Shown: positions 35,812 to 45,555 of the stretch, one piece after another
Position numbering within the stretch: position 1 is the first letter of the stretch
Layout of the letters: the number at the start of each line of letters is the position of its first letter
Assembly (NCBI GenBank): GCA_937927515.1
Contig: CALBDO010000012.1
Span: 1-64,000, forward strand
Length of the DNA: 64,000 nucleotides
Origin: Candidatus Kapaibacterium sp.
GTDB lineage: Bacteria > Bacteroidota > Ignavibacteria > Kapaibacteriales > UBA2268
Reading direction: 5' to 3'
The notes under the pieces: generated by a model
What the model was told of the DNA's origin: nothing
Databases searched by the model: none
What the model saw: the letters and a program-made list of their open reading frames with translations, nothing else
Program-made: the position numbers and the translations under genes

Positions 35812-38800
35812 ATGTTTGGCTTTCTCAAAAAATTTATTAAGACCAAACACGAGAAGGATATTCAAAGATTGAAGCCTTTAGTGGACAAAATCAATGAATA
35901 CTATCAGCAGTTTGATACACTAACGGATGAAGAAATTCAAAGCAAAACTAAGGAATTTAGAGAACTAATCAAAGGTAGAATTGCAGAGCTTGAAGAAAAG
36001 AAAGAACAACTAATCAATCGGCTCAAAAATGAAATTTTAACCCCCGATGAAGTAGCAGATATTCGAGAAGAGATAAAAAAAATTGATAAGGAAATTTTTG
36101 ATTCAGTCGAAGAAACATTAGATGAAATTCTTCCACAAGCTTATGCAGTGGTCAAGCAAGCTTGTAAAAGATTGAAGGAAAGGGGATATGCGTACACATA
36201 TACTGGCCAGCATTACGTATGGGATATGGTTCCATTCGATGTTCAGTTGATGGGAGCTATTGTTCTTCATGAAGGAAAAATAGCCGAGATGGCAACTGGC
36301 GAGGGAAAAACACTTGTAGCAGTCATGCCACTTTATCTAAATTCTCTTGCTGGAAAAGGTTGTCATTTAGTTACGGTCAACGATTACTTAGCTCGCCGTG
36401 ATGCAGAGTGGATGAAACCAGTTTATGATTTTCTTGGAGTTAGTGTAGGTGTGATTCAATCTAATATGTCCACCGAACAACGACAGCGAGAATATGCTTG
36501 CGATATTACTTACGGGACAAACAATGAATTTGGTTTCGACTACCTTCGGGACAACATGGTGATTGATTCAAAAGATATTGTTCAACGTGGCCATTGGTAT
36601 GCCATAGTCGACGAGGTCGACTCTGTGCTAATCGATGAAGCTCGTACTCCTTTAATTATCTCGGGTCCAGTTGAACATACTACAGACCAAATTTATCAAG
36701 AAATGGAGCCGAGGGTTCGGCGCTTGGTCGAAGCCCAAACTAAATTGGTTAATCAAATAGTTGCCGATGCCCAAAAATTGTTGGAAACTGGAAAAAAAGA
36801 AGATAGAGAGGCTGCGGGAGTTCTTTTGCTACGCGCTTACAGAGGATTACCAAAGCATAAAAGGTTGACAAAGTTACTGCAAGAACCAGAATATTTGAAG
36901 TTGATGAAAGAAACAGAACTGCTTTACCTTCGCGACCAAGGGCAAAGAATGCACGAGATTGATGATGAGCTCTATTATACTATTGATGAAAAGAATCACA
37001 ACGTTGATATAACAGAAAAGGGTCGTCAAATGCTTTGCACAGCTCAAGAAGACCCTAATATTTTTGTCATTCCCGACGTTGCCACTGAACTGAGTTTAAT
37101 AGAAGGAAATCCTAATCTCTCTCTTGAAGAGAAGCAAAAAAAGAAAGATGAACTTTATGTTTTGTATTCAGAGCGAAGCGAGCGTATCCACTCGATTAAT
37201 CAGTTGTTGGTCGCTTTCTCTCTTTACGAGAAGGATGTTGAATATGTTGTTCAAGATGGCAAAGTTCTAATTGTAGATGAATTTACTGGTCGTATTCTCG
37301 AAGGACGCCGATACTCCGAAGGACTTCATCAAGCTATCGAGGCAAAAGAACATGTTCGAGTTGAAAGAGACACACAAACCTTTGCAACAATTACAATTCA
37401 AAATTACTTCAGAATGTACAAAAAGTTGGCCGGGATGACTGGAACAGCCGAAACCGAGGCTGCCGAGTTTGAAAAAATCTATGGGCTCGACGTTGTTGTC
37501 ATACCTACAAATAAGCCAGTAATTCGAATTGATAAGGATGATTTGATATATAGAACTAAACGAGAAAAGTACAATGCTATCATTCAAGCTATTGAAGATG
37601 AACTAAAAAATGGACGTGCTGTTCTTGTCGGGACGACCAGTGTCGAAGTCTCTGAACTACTTAGCAAGATGCTTCGTAGGAAAGGAATACCACACAATGT
37701 ATTGAATGCAAAGCATCACCAACGAGAAGCAGAGATTATTGCCCAAGCTGGAAGAAAAGGCACTGTCACAATTGCAACAAATATGGCTGGCCGTGGAACC
37801 GACATTAAAATAGACCATGAAGTGAGAAAAAATGGTGGCTTGGCTATAATCGGCTCTGAAAGACACGAAGCAAGGCGGATAGATAGACAGTTGCGTGGTC
37901 GTGCTGGTCGGCAAGGCGACCCCGGTAGTTCGCAGTTCTTCATCTCTCTCGAGGATGATTTGATGAGGTTGTTTGGTGGCGAGCGTATCGCAAATATAAT
38001 GCAGAAACTCAAAATTCCAGAAGGCGAACCCATACAGCATCCATTGATAACCAAAAATGTTGAAAAAGCTCAAAAGAAAGTCGAAGAGAACAACTTTGGA
38101 ATCAGAAAAAGACTGCTAGAATACGACAATGTAATGAACCAGCAACGGGAGGTCATATATACACGAAGACGTAATGCATTAACAGGCGAACGACTTAGAC
38201 CCGAAATTTTTGAATACATCGAAGACTTGGCTTATGACTGGTATGATGAGTATCATCCAGATTTGAAAGTAGAAGATTTCAAAAATGCCGTTCGCTCCAC
38301 CCTCCTTTGTGAAATCAACTTAACAAAAGACGAATTTGAAAACCTAAAAAAGGAAGAAGTCATCCAAAGAGTTTTGAACGCATCTAAAGAATTCTACGAC
38401 CGTAAAGAGCAATTCTTAGGGACGGAGTTCATGGCGCAATTAGAAAGAATAGCCACTTTGCAGATTATAGACGAGAAGTGGAGGGAACATTTGCGAGAAA
38501 TGGACGACTTGCGGGAGGGTATTCACCTTAGAAGTTATGGTCAAAAGGACCCGTTGCTTGAGTACAAAGCAGAAGCATATTCCCTTTTTGTAAATTTAAT
38601 TAAGAATATAAATCGGGACACGGTAAAATTTGTATTTAGATATTTCCCACCAATTATTGAACGTGAGGTTCGGGCAGTTGGACGTGCTCGAAAAGATTTA
38701 CCTACTTTGCGAAAAGTTGTACCAGAACAAAGCAATCTGCAATTTTCTCATTCAGAAACTCTTCCACGATTCATTGTTTCACCTTTCGCAGCACAGCAAA

Positions 38801-38940
38801 ATGCTGAGTCGGACGAGTTTAAACCAGTCAAAACTTACCGCAAAACGGAGAAAGAAGTTGGCAGAAACGACCCGTGCCCATGTGGTAGCGGAAAGAAATA
38901 CAAGCATTGCCATGGAAAGAAAATTTCAGTTGGAAATTAA
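35812..38940 (+). CDS. secA: Preprotein translocase ATPase SecA
   Basis: The 1042-residue motor drives unfolded proteins through SecYEG. Visible marks are the Walker A-like MATGEGKTLVA, VTVNDYLARRDAEWM, DEVDSVLIDEARTPLIISGP, TNMAGRGTDIKI and GSERHEARRIDRQLRGRAGR. The C-terminus carries the zinc-binding SEC-C motif GRNDPCPCGSGKKYKHCHGK. The protein is longer than the E. coli enzyme because of an insert of about 100 residues in the first half (near residues 290-390, ending LRDQGQRMHEIDDELYYTID), as is usual for SecA of the Bacteroidota side. It has no ribosome site of note and is followed after 11 bases by rluB. Confidence 0.97.
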   Translation: MFGFLKKFIKTKHEKDIQRLKPLVDKINEYYQQFDTLTDEEIQSKTKEFRELIKGRIAELEEKKEQLINRLKNEILTPDEVADIREEIKKIDKEIFDSVEETLDEILPQAYAVVKQACKRLKERGYAYTYTGQHYVWDMVPFDVQLMGAIVLHEGKIAEMATGEGKTLVAVMPLYLNSLAGKGCHLVTVNDYLARRDAEWMKPVYDFLGVSVGVIQSNMSTEQRQREYACDITYGTNNEFGFDYLRDNMVIDSKDIVQRGHWYAIVDEVDSVLIDEARTPLIISGPVEHTTDQIYQEMEPRVRRLVEAQTKLVNQIVADAQKLLETGKKEDREAAGVLLLRAYRGLPKHKRLTKLLQEPEYLKLMKETELLYLRDQGQRMHEIDDELYYTIDEKNHNVDITEKGRQMLCTAQEDPNIFVIPDVATELSLIEGNPNLSLEEKQKKKDELYVLYSERSERIHSINQLLVAFSLYEKDVEYVVQDGKVLIVDEFTGRILEGRRYSEGLHQAIEAKEHVRVERDTQTFATITIQNYFRMYKKLAGMTGTAETEAAEFEKIYGLDVVVIPTNKPVIRIDKDDLIYRTKREKYNAIIQAIEDELKNGRAVLVGTTSVEVSELLSKMLRRKGIPHNVLNAKHHQREAEIIAQAGRKGTVTIATNMAGRGTDIKIDHEVRKNGGLAIIGSERHEARRIDRQLRGRAGRQGDPGSSQFFISLEDDLMRLFGGERIANIMQKLKIPEGEPIQHPLITKNVEKAQKKVEENNFGIRKRLLEYDNVMNQQREVIYTRRRNALTGERLRPEIFEYIEDLAYDWYDEYHPDLKVEDFKNAVRSTLLCEINLTKDEFENLKKEEVIQRVLNASKEFYDRKEQFLGTEFMAQLERIATLQIIDEKWREHLREMDDLREGIHLRSYGQKDPLLEYKAEAYSLFVNLIKNINRDTVKFVFRYFPPIIEREVRAVGRARKDLPTLRKVVPEQSNLQFSHSETLPRFIVSPFAAQQNAESDEFKPVKTYRKTEKEVGRNDPCPCGSGKKYKHCHGKKISVGN

Positions 38941-38951
38941 AACAACCGTCT

Positions 38952-39707
38952 ATGAAATCAAAAATTAAAGAAGATTTTAGCGTATATTCAAAAGCCAAGA
39001 TAAGATTGAATCGCTTGATTGCCGAGGCTGGAATAACATCCCGACGCAAGGCGGATGAATTAATTCAAAGCGGGGCTGTCAAAGTCAACGGTCGTGTGGT
39101 TACTAAACTTGGGACCGTCGTTTCTTGGGACGACTTTGTAACTGTTAATGGAAAACCAGTGAAACTATTGCAGAAATGTGATTATGTTTTGCTGAACAAA
39201 CCAAAGGATACAATTTGTTCTCTTAAAGATGAGAAAGGACGAAAAACTGTTATAGATTTAATCAGTATAAAGAAGAGAATTTATCCCGTTGGAAGGTTAG
39301 ATAGAAATACAACAGGTGTTCTACTTTTAACAAACGACGGTGAATTAGCACACAGGTTAATGCATCCAAGATACCGAATTTTAAGAATCTATAATGTAGA
39401 GTTGAATAAACCACTTTTGCCAGAGCATGCACAATCAATTTCAAAAGGAGTAGAAGTTGATGGGGAAAAGTTTCAGAAATGTGAAATATTAATCGATTAC
39501 AAAAATCCCCATAAGCTCTCTATCGCACTCGCAGAAGGAAAAAATAGAGAAGTGAGAAATATGTTCGAGCATTTTGGCTATGAAGTTAAAAAATTGCATC
39601 GTAAAATGTTTGCCAATCTAACTACAAGAGGCCTACGACGAGGGGAGTGGAGATATTTAACAAAAAGTGAAATTCATATGTTGAAAAAACTTGTTGGATT
39701 AATTTAA
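38952..39707 (+). CDS. rluB: Ribosomal large-subunit pseudouridine synthase B (RsuA/RluB family)
   Basis: I take the ATG at 38952 (251 residues), just after secA; an upstream ATG lies within secA. The S4 RNA-binding domain is IRLNRLIAEAGITSRRKADE near residue 17, and the catalytic segment is PVGRLDRNTTGVLLLTNDGE near residue 100, with the catalytic Asp in GRLD. The later phrase EGKNREVRNMFEHFGYEV is typical of RluB/RsuA. The closest functional match is uridine 2605 modification in 23S rRNA, but RsuA or RluF type specificity cannot be excluded. Its end overlaps the convergent T9SS cargo gene by nine bases. Confidence 0.9.
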   Translation: MKSKIKEDFSVYSKAKIRLNRLIAEAGITSRRKADELIQSGAVKVNGRVVTKLGTVVSWDDFVTVNGKPVKLLQKCDYVLLNKPKDTICSLKDEKGRKTVIDLISIKKRIYPVGRLDRNTTGVLLLTNDGELAHRLMHPRYRILRIYNVELNKPLLPEHAQSISKGVEVDGEKFQKCEILIDYKNPHKLSIALAEGKNREVRNMFEHFGYEVKKLHRKMFANLTTRGLRRGEWRYLTKSEIHMLKKLVGLI

Positions 39708-41441
39708 AATAATTAAACTCCTTGCTACCCTGTTTGTAGGTGTGTCGAAAATTAGATAATACAATCCGTTTGATAATTCTTTAGTAGATATTTTCAATTC
39801 ATATATCCCTGGTTCCAAAACATTAGAGAAAGGAATTTTAACAATTTCTCCCAAGTAATTGAGAATCTTCAATTCTGTATGTCCTTTCTCGATTGCATAA
39901 AATGTTAAATTTATTTCACCTGTAATGGGGCTGGGGACTTCCGAAAAGTAGAATGTGTTGCCTAGGTCGAACAATCTATGACCAGCTTCCCTGCATATGT
40001 TTTCAACTATAACCATTCCATTGGTTGTTTGAACATCCACCTTATCGCAATTCCATAAAAATTGCTCAAAAAATAAGGTAGATGCTGTATCATTTCCTAA
40101 TGTTACAAAAAATATTAGGCTATCGATTTGGTATGAACTTGATTTTCCGATAATTTCGATGAATTCTCTATTATCTTGAAATTTTGAAGGTTTCAAATTA
40201 ATTGGGAACAACACAGATGGGTTGTAAGAAATAGATACTTTGAAACTATCATAGGAGCAAACGAAATAGTTTGTTTCGTTAACTAGTTTTATTGGTAAAG
40301 TGATTTTTTCTCCAATATTTGCAACAATCGTATCAAGCTTTATTGTAGTAGATACAGGATAGGTATCAACCCAAATGCCAGATGTATCGATACAGCCAAA
40401 TGAATTGACGACCCGAAGAGTATAGTAGCCTTTTTCTTTCACAACGATGGAAGAGCTAGTTTCTCCAGTAGACCATAGATAGTTTAATCCTTCGGTAGCT
40501 TGTAGGATTACACTATCGCACGGACAAAGGGGCAGAGACTTGTTGGCTGTAATTTTTGCTAAAGGCTTGGAATGAACTACAATAGTAATAGAGTCGGTAG
40601 AAACACAACCGAGACTGTCTGTTACTTCGAGGTAATAAGTCGTTGTTTTTTCTGGAAAAGCAAGTGGGTTTGGTACAAAAGGTGAACTAAGAGCATACTC
40701 GGGATACCACCGATAAGAATAAGGTTTAAAGCCTTGAATTGCACTTTGATTAACCACATCACCAAGTATTACTGTGTCCCCGGCGCACATTTCAATATCT
40801 TGCCCTGCACACGCCTGAACACTGCAAAGAGATTTAAGGGAAATTTCGTCTAAAGCAAAGTCATTTCCAAAGTATTTTAATTGAATATCTCTAATTCGAA
40901 TAGTTAACTTATTATTTCTTCCAGAATACCATATAAAAGAACGCTCGTTCCACAAACAAGTTTCTTTTGGGACGTAAACGGTGTCGAAAAATTCTTCATT
41001 AAACGATACTTGAATTATAGGTAGATTTTTGTTTGTGTCTACTTTTGCATCAATATTAGTATACATATATTTAAATTCATAATATGTATTTGGTAGAATG
41101 GATACTTCTTGCTCCCAGACTATTTGTAAGCCATCGAATATATCATTCCCATTGACTATTAAAAATTTTCCATTAGTCATTACAGGGTCCGAGCAACTAT
41201 CGAATGTATAATATTCCAGATAGGGATTTCTTGTGATTTTGATATTTTTTGGGAACTTTATGAAGCTTGTGTCGTAGGTTGTATTGAATCCATAGAAATT
41301 TAACTCAAAATTTCCATTGACTATTAATTCAGGATTAGGTGGAGTTGGATAACAATCTTTTGCATTATTATTAAAAAATGGGTAAACTAACACTGATAAT
41401 ACAAACAAAACCAAATATTTACTTAACTTTGATTTTTCCAT
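39699..41441 (-). CDS. Secreted PKD/Ig-type protein with T9SS tail
   Basis: The 580-residue protein has a signal sequence (to about residue 25). Residues about 38-200 resemble a carbohydrate-binding-like jelly roll (ELIVNGNFELNFYGF, then FALDEISLKSLC). Two PKD-like repeats follow, each starting with a cysteine-rich phrase (CAGQDIEMCAGDTVILG and LPLCPCDSVILQATEG) and with the usual YRWYPEYALSS and YLWSTGETSS. A cohesin-like beta region lies at about 360-490, and the final 75 residues are a T9SS sorting tail (ELKILNYLGEIVKIPFSN, then LSNGLYYLIFDT). It should be a cell-surface protein; ligand unknown. Homologues of the PKD part are common in gliding or surface proteins of Bacteroidota. Confidence 0.85.
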   Translation of the reverse strand: MEKSKLSKYLVLFVLSVLVYPFFNNNAKDCYPTPPNPELIVNGNFELNFYGFNTTYDTSFIKFPKNIKITRNPYLEYYTFDSCSDPVMTNGKFLIVNGNDIFDGLQIVWEQEVSILPNTYYEFKYMYTNIDAKVDTNKNLPIIQVSFNEEFFDTVYVPKETCLWNERSFIWYSGRNNKLTIRIRDIQLKYFGNDFALDEISLKSLCSVQACAGQDIEMCAGDTVILGDVVNQSAIQGFKPYSYRWYPEYALSSPFVPNPLAFPEKTTTYYLEVTDSLGCVSTDSITIVVHSKPLAKITANKSLPLCPCDSVILQATEGLNYLWSTGETSSSIVVKEKGYYTLRVVNSFGCIDTSGIWVDTYPVSTTIKLDTIVANIGEKITLPIKLVNETNYFVCSYDSFKVSISYNPSVLFPINLKPSKFQDNREFIEIIGKSSSYQIDSLIFFVTLGNDTASTLFFEQFLWNCDKVDVQTTNGMVIVENICREAGHRLFDLGNTFYFSEVPSPITGEINLTFYAIEKGHTELKILNYLGEIVKIPFSNVLEPGIYELKISTKELSNGLYYLIFDTPTNRVARSLIILN

Positions 41442-41518
41442 TTTTCAAAAACTTAAAAACTAAATTTAAAAAATTTATACTAAATGGATAGGCAAAAGTT
41501 GTGCCAAGGTAATTGCTT

Positions 41519-42973
41519 ATGTGTAGTTCAAAAGATTCGTTGATTAGAATTTTATTAATAATACTGCTAGCTTCTTATTTCTTACTAACTATTTATGTTA
41601 TGTTTTCGCGACTTCAGTACCCTTATCAATTGGAATGGATGGAAGGCGGAGAAGTGGAACACATTCAACGTTTGCTTGATGGGAAAAAAATCTACTGTGA
41701 ACCATCGATGGAATTTATACCATACATTTACACTCCTTTTTACTATTACATTGGGGTTGTACTTTCCATTTTAGCCGAGCCTTCACTTATCATGATGCGA
41801 TTAGTTTCAATTGCAAGCTTCCTTTTGTCTTTATTTTTCATATATAAAATGGTGTTTCTCGTTACAAGCGACAAATTTTGGAGTTTGATTGGTTCTGGAA
41901 TTTTTCTGCTTTCATACTCAAATACAGGTTTTTGGTATGACATAGCAAGAGTGGATACAACTGGTAATTTGTTTTTAATTATTTCTCTTTACTTCCTTGT
42001 TAAAGCTAATAGCAACAAATGGAACTGGGTTGTTTCAAGCATATTTTCCTTTCTTGCTTTCTACACAAAGCAAACTTATTTGCTAGTTACGGTTTTTTTA
42101 ATAATTTCTTTGATTTTAAAAAACAAAAAACTTGCTTGGCATTATTCTTCTCTTTATTTTGGATTAGTTGCCATTACTACTTTAATTGAGACTGTACAAA
42201 GTGGAGGTTGGTACATTTTTTGGAATTTTTATTTTCCATCTTTACACCATTGGATTTGGGAAAGAGCAATTACTTTTTGGACTATTGATATACTTCCATT
42301 TTATTCAATAGCTATAGCTTCGATATTTGCATATTTAATCATTTCTTTTAATAACTCGGTGAAAGAGAGAGATTATTACTTCTATGCCCTTTTCATTGGG
42401 TGTTTTATAACATCTTATCTTTCAAGGTTACATTATGGTGGTTATTTAAATGTCCTTATCCCTTTCGTTGCTTCGATGTCCGTTCTTTTCCCAATTTCAA
42501 TGAGTTCGCTTGGGAAAATGCTACATGCACAAAAAGATGTCGGTTTAATTTTTTTAGTCTTTCTCTCTGTGCAAATATTTTTGTTACTGAACAACCCCAT
42601 CCATTCTGTTCCAACTCTAAAGGATAAAGATGCAGTTGAAAAAATATTTAATTTTGCAAAAAATGCTGGGGGAGATGTTTATCTAATGGGATATAACTTT
42701 GTTCAAAAGCAATTCGGCTTAAATTCCTATCCTCACTACGTGCTTTTAAATGACATATTCATTAGCAAAGCCCAATGCAGAATAAAAGTAACTCAAGAAT
42801 TTGAGTCTATGCTTAGAGCAAAAAAGTTCAAGGGAATACTATTGGACGAGAATCTTAAATTAGACTTATTGGACAAGTATTATCAAAAGACCAACATATC
42901 CTTTTATCTTCGAGTATTCAATTCTAAGCAATCTCCTTTACGCAAAGAAGTTTTGTGGATGCCAAAAAATTGA
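41519..42973 (+). CDS. Membrane glycosyltransferase of GT39/PMT type
   Basis: The start is ATG 41519 (484 residues); an upstream TTG at 41513 adds two residues. It is a polytopic inner-membrane protein with about ten helices. The first external loop holds the acidic motif LEWMEGGEVEHIQRLLDGKK, followed by YTPFYYYIG, matching the GT-C enzymes of the ArnT/PMT kind that use polyprenyl-phosphate sugars. Later phrases are LARVDTTGNLF-like (DIARVDTTGNLFLIISLYFL) and FYTKQTYLLV. The substrate is unknown; it could glycosylate lipid or secreted proteins. The neighbours are a T9SS cargo gene and an initiator tRNA. Confidence 0.82.
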   Translation: MCSSKDSLIRILLIILLASYFLLTIYVMFSRLQYPYQLEWMEGGEVEHIQRLLDGKKIYCEPSMEFIPYIYTPFYYYIGVVLSILAEPSLIMMRLVSIASFLLSLFFIYKMVFLVTSDKFWSLIGSGIFLLSYSNTGFWYDIARVDTTGNLFLIISLYFLVKANSNKWNWVVSSIFSFLAFYTKQTYLLVTVFLIISLILKNKKLAWHYSSLYFGLVAITTLIETVQSGGWYIFWNFYFPSLHHWIWERAITFWTIDILPFYSIAIASIFAYLIISFNNSVKERDYYFYALFIGCFITSYLSRLHYGGYLNVLIPFVASMSVLFPISMSSLGKMLHAQKDVGLIFLVFLSVQIFLLLNNPIHSVPTLKDKDAVEKIFNFAKNAGGDVYLMGYNFVQKQFGLNSYPHYVLLNDIFISKAQCRIKVTQEFESMLRAKKFKGILLDENLKLDLLDKYYQKTNISFYLRVFNSKQSPLRKEVLWMPKN

Positions 42974-43082
42974 AATATTCGTTACTAAGAGATAATGGTA
43001 AAGAAATTTTATAGCTAATTTCCATCCTATTCAAAACTTATTAAAATTTTCTAATAAAATCTCAATAAAGTGTAAATTTTTC

Positions 43083-43113
43083 TTGCATATTTTGAAAAAA
43101 AGTATTAATTTTG
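43083..43113 (+). promoter_or_regulatory. Bacteroidota-type promoter of the initiator tRNA
   Basis: TTG at 43083-43085 and TAATTTTG at 43106-43113 are 20 bases apart, matching the TTG / TAnnTTTG promoter of Bacteroidota. The predicted start, near 43119-43121, is only a few bases before the tRNA 5' end at 43126. Confidence 0.7.
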
Positions 43114-43125
43114 CATTGCATTGAT

Positions 43126-43197
43126 CGCGGGCTGGAGCAATGGAAGCTCGTCGGGCTCATAACCCGAAGGTTCTAGGTTCGAATCCTAGGCCCGCTA
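43126..43197 (+). tRNA. tRNA-fMet (initiator, anticodon CAT)
   Basis: The sequence folds as a 72-base tRNA: acceptor CGCGGGC with GCCCGCT, D stem GAGC/GCTC, anticodon stem TCGGG/CCCGA around loop CTCATAA, and T stem CTAGG/CCTAG with loop TTCGAAT. Two marks identify the initiator: three G-C pairs at the base of the anticodon stem, and no Watson-Crick pair at position 1-72 (C opposite T, where C opposite A is usual). The CCA end is not encoded (ACAA follows). Confidence 0.95.
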
Positions 43198-43198
43198 C

Positions 43199-43234
43199 AA
43201 ATAAGAAGAGGTTCAAACCTCTTCTTATTTATTT
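43199..43234 (+). terminator. Bidirectional terminator after the initiator tRNA
   Basis: AAATAAGAAGAGGTT (43199-43213) and AACCTCTTCTTATTT (43216-43230) form a 15-base-pair stem followed by ATTTAT. It lies two bases after the tRNA and overlaps the last codons of the convergent M14 peptidase gene (stop near 43225), so it probably serves both strands. Confidence 0.85.
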
Positions 43235-45543
43235 ATGAGCAATTTATCAAATATGTACCCTTTGCTGGTTTCGAGTTGAATTAAGTACGTCCCGATTGGA
43301 AGTTTAGGAATTTCAATTTTTTGGGAATACCTATCCAAAGGAATTGAAAATACTTTTACCCCAAGAATGTTATAAACATTTAAACAGTAGCTGATTAAAT
43401 CGTCTTGAAGAAATATACTTTTTAGGAAGCTGTAATCTGTGAATAAATGAATTACATTATTGTTTTGCTGTGCCTTGACATAATTTTGAAAGTCTACTCT
43501 TGGATAAACACGAAGTAAGATTTGATAAATGTTCCAACCATATGAACTCTTGCCTCTATCGCTTAATAGAGAAAGTCTAAACAGAATATCCTTCCACAGA
43601 TAATCTTTGAGAGTTATAATTTGGGTATTTAGATAGGGAAAGTAGCCAGAAAAACCGTATTCACCGAGTTTTTGTTTTCCGTATTGATTTCCACTTGCGA
43701 TTGTACTCCTTCTCGTGCGTAGTGAAATCCATTCCTTTCCTAAATTTGTAGATATTTCGATTTTAGCAAAATCGTAAAAAGGTTCAATTGACCATTTAGA
43801 TTGTATTAGTAACTCGAGGTTGTTTCCACCTATTCTTATTTGTTGAAGGGAGATTAAATAGTTGTCTAGTGAGTCTCGATAATTTAGATATGGACTATCA
43901 CAAAGTATGATAAGATTTGAATCTGATACATATTCATAACCCCAGAAACTATTTGAAAAATTCCAAAAAGTCGAGTCTTTTAAGTCAATAATGTAATAGT
44001 CATAAAGATTTACATCTATAGTATCTTGCCTTGCAATACCATTTTGATTTATCGAGACGACAAAAGCAATCTCGGTTCCGTTGTTGAAATTCTCCTTCGG
44101 TAATGGAAGAGGCAATGTTTTTGTGATTTTGTCTGCTGGTACAAGGTTCTCTATTTGAAATTCGGAGTAGAATTGATATGAGTTATCTATTGAGAATACT
44201 CGGACAGTTGAATTTTCCTTTGTTGGCTTTATCCCTAAGTTTTGAAATGTCAAATTTAAAAAGCCAATTTTTCTTGTTGTGTCGAAGTTATACAAATAAT
44301 CAACCATTTTAATGTTCTCTTCTGCAGACCAAATAAATTCCAAAAACATATTATAATTTTCTGTGGCAATTTTAATGATTCTATTTGCATCGGGCCAGAA
44401 TCCATCGAATTGATAACTCAACTCGGGAGAGAAAGCAAATACCTTGCCCTTTGTCGAGTCTGGTGTGTAAAACCAATCATCGGAGGAGCCTCTTGTTGGG
44501 TAACCAACAGTTTGGCGGTCTGTGCCAAAATAGTAGCTATTCAATTGCTGGATGTACATACCAAAACTACGATACCAAGAAGAGTCGGGGGTTTCGGTCG
44601 ATAGCGCACTGTATGGGTAAATTAGCATACCTCCATAAGTGTGCAAATTGAATGCGAGCTGAAAATTTCTACGGAGGCAGAAATTTCTTAAAGCTTGTAA
44701 CTCTGGCTCGGAGAAAGGTGCAGGACCTCGATAAGTCTCATTCTTTGGATTGGTGGACGAACCATTGTTGTTTGCATTCCAAAATTCATAAGGCCCATAA
44801 TTTCGATTTAGGTCGACACCCGTATCCGTGGAGTTAATTGGTCTACGGTTTTTTCTCCACAGTCCACCGCCTTTGGGATATCTCATCTGATTATAAAAAT
44901 ACCCATCGGGGTTAAGCACTGGAATAATCCAGATTCTTCGATTATTAAGTAGGTACAAAGCCTCTTCATCTTCATTTTTCGCTTTTTCAAATAAACTTTT
45001 TAAAAAGAATAGCAATGATGTTATTGTTGCTGGCTCTCGTGAATGGTGCAAAGCAGTGATGAGCAGTTCTGGTTTAGTGGTGTCTTTGCTTCCAAAGCAA
45101 TAAGCAATCAATGGTCTATTCTCCCAAGAATATCCTATCGTGTCGCTTAGAACAAAAAAGGGATTATTAGTCGTTAGCTTGTTGATTTGAATGAAAATCT
45201 CTTCGTAAGTATAAAACCCACCCATAGAGCCAAGTTCAAATCCTTGAGTTGTAGCGCTCGTGATTTTGTTTCCTCTTTGTAGTATTTGATTTGCAAGATA
45301 TGCCTCGTAATCCTCTATTAGCACGTTAAAATTTAAATTGGTATTTCGGAGTTCTTCTTTTTCAAAATCGTTTACTATAACAATGAAGCGGTTTTTATCG
45401 AAAACAGTAGATTCTAAATCTAAATTCAAATTTTCAAGTCGTTTATAATCGTCTGGTTCTATTAAATGAATTTCGACAAGATGATATTTGGAAATTGCAA
45501 TGTAGTTTGTAAAAAGTAGAATAAGCAATATTAATCTTTTCAT
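43225..45543 (-). CDS. Secreted zinc carboxypeptidase (M14) with T9SS tail
   Basis: The 772-residue protein has a signal peptide (to about residue 18). The M14 catalytic domain (about 108-405) shows the zinc ligands His167 and Glu170 in HHSREPATI and His301 in FNLHTYGG, the phrase NPDGYFYNQ, the substrate-binding GVDLNRNYG, and the catalytic Glu374 in FSPELSYQ. A beta region of about 280 residues follows, then a T9SS tail with SYCLNVYNILGVKVFSIPLD and LPIGTYLIQLE. It should digest peptides from their C-terminus outside the cell or at the surface. It is the last gene of the minus run that begins with lysS, 12 bases after ade, and its end lies in the tRNA terminator. Confidence 0.92.
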   Translation of the reverse strand: MKRLILLILLFTNYIAISKYHLVEIHLIEPDDYKRLENLNLDLESTVFDKNRFIVIVNDFEKEELRNTNLNFNVLIEDYEAYLANQILQRGNKITSATTQGFELGSMGGFYTYEEIFIQINKLTTNNPFFVLSDTIGYSWENRPLIAYCFGSKDTTKPELLITALHHSREPATITSLLFFLKSLFEKAKNEDEEALYLLNNRRIWIIPVLNPDGYFYNQMRYPKGGGLWRKNRRPINSTDTGVDLNRNYGPYEFWNANNNGSSTNPKNETYRGPAPFSEPELQALRNFCLRRNFQLAFNLHTYGGMLIYPYSALSTETPDSSWYRSFGMYIQQLNSYYFGTDRQTVGYPTRGSSDDWFYTPDSTKGKVFAFSPELSYQFDGFWPDANRIIKIATENYNMFLEFIWSAEENIKMVDYLYNFDTTRKIGFLNLTFQNLGIKPTKENSTVRVFSIDNSYQFYSEFQIENLVPADKITKTLPLPLPKENFNNGTEIAFVVSINQNGIARQDTIDVNLYDYYIIDLKDSTFWNFSNSFWGYEYVSDSNLIILCDSPYLNYRDSLDNYLISLQQIRIGGNNLELLIQSKWSIEPFYDFAKIEISTNLGKEWISLRTRRSTIASGNQYGKQKLGEYGFSGYFPYLNTQIITLKDYLWKDILFRLSLLSDRGKSSYGWNIYQILLRVYPRVDFQNYVKAQQNNNVIHLFTDYSFLKSIFLQDDLISYCLNVYNILGVKVFSIPLDRYSQKIEIPKLPIGTYLIQLETSKGYIFDKLLINK

Positions 45544-45555
45544 AATAAACTTAAC

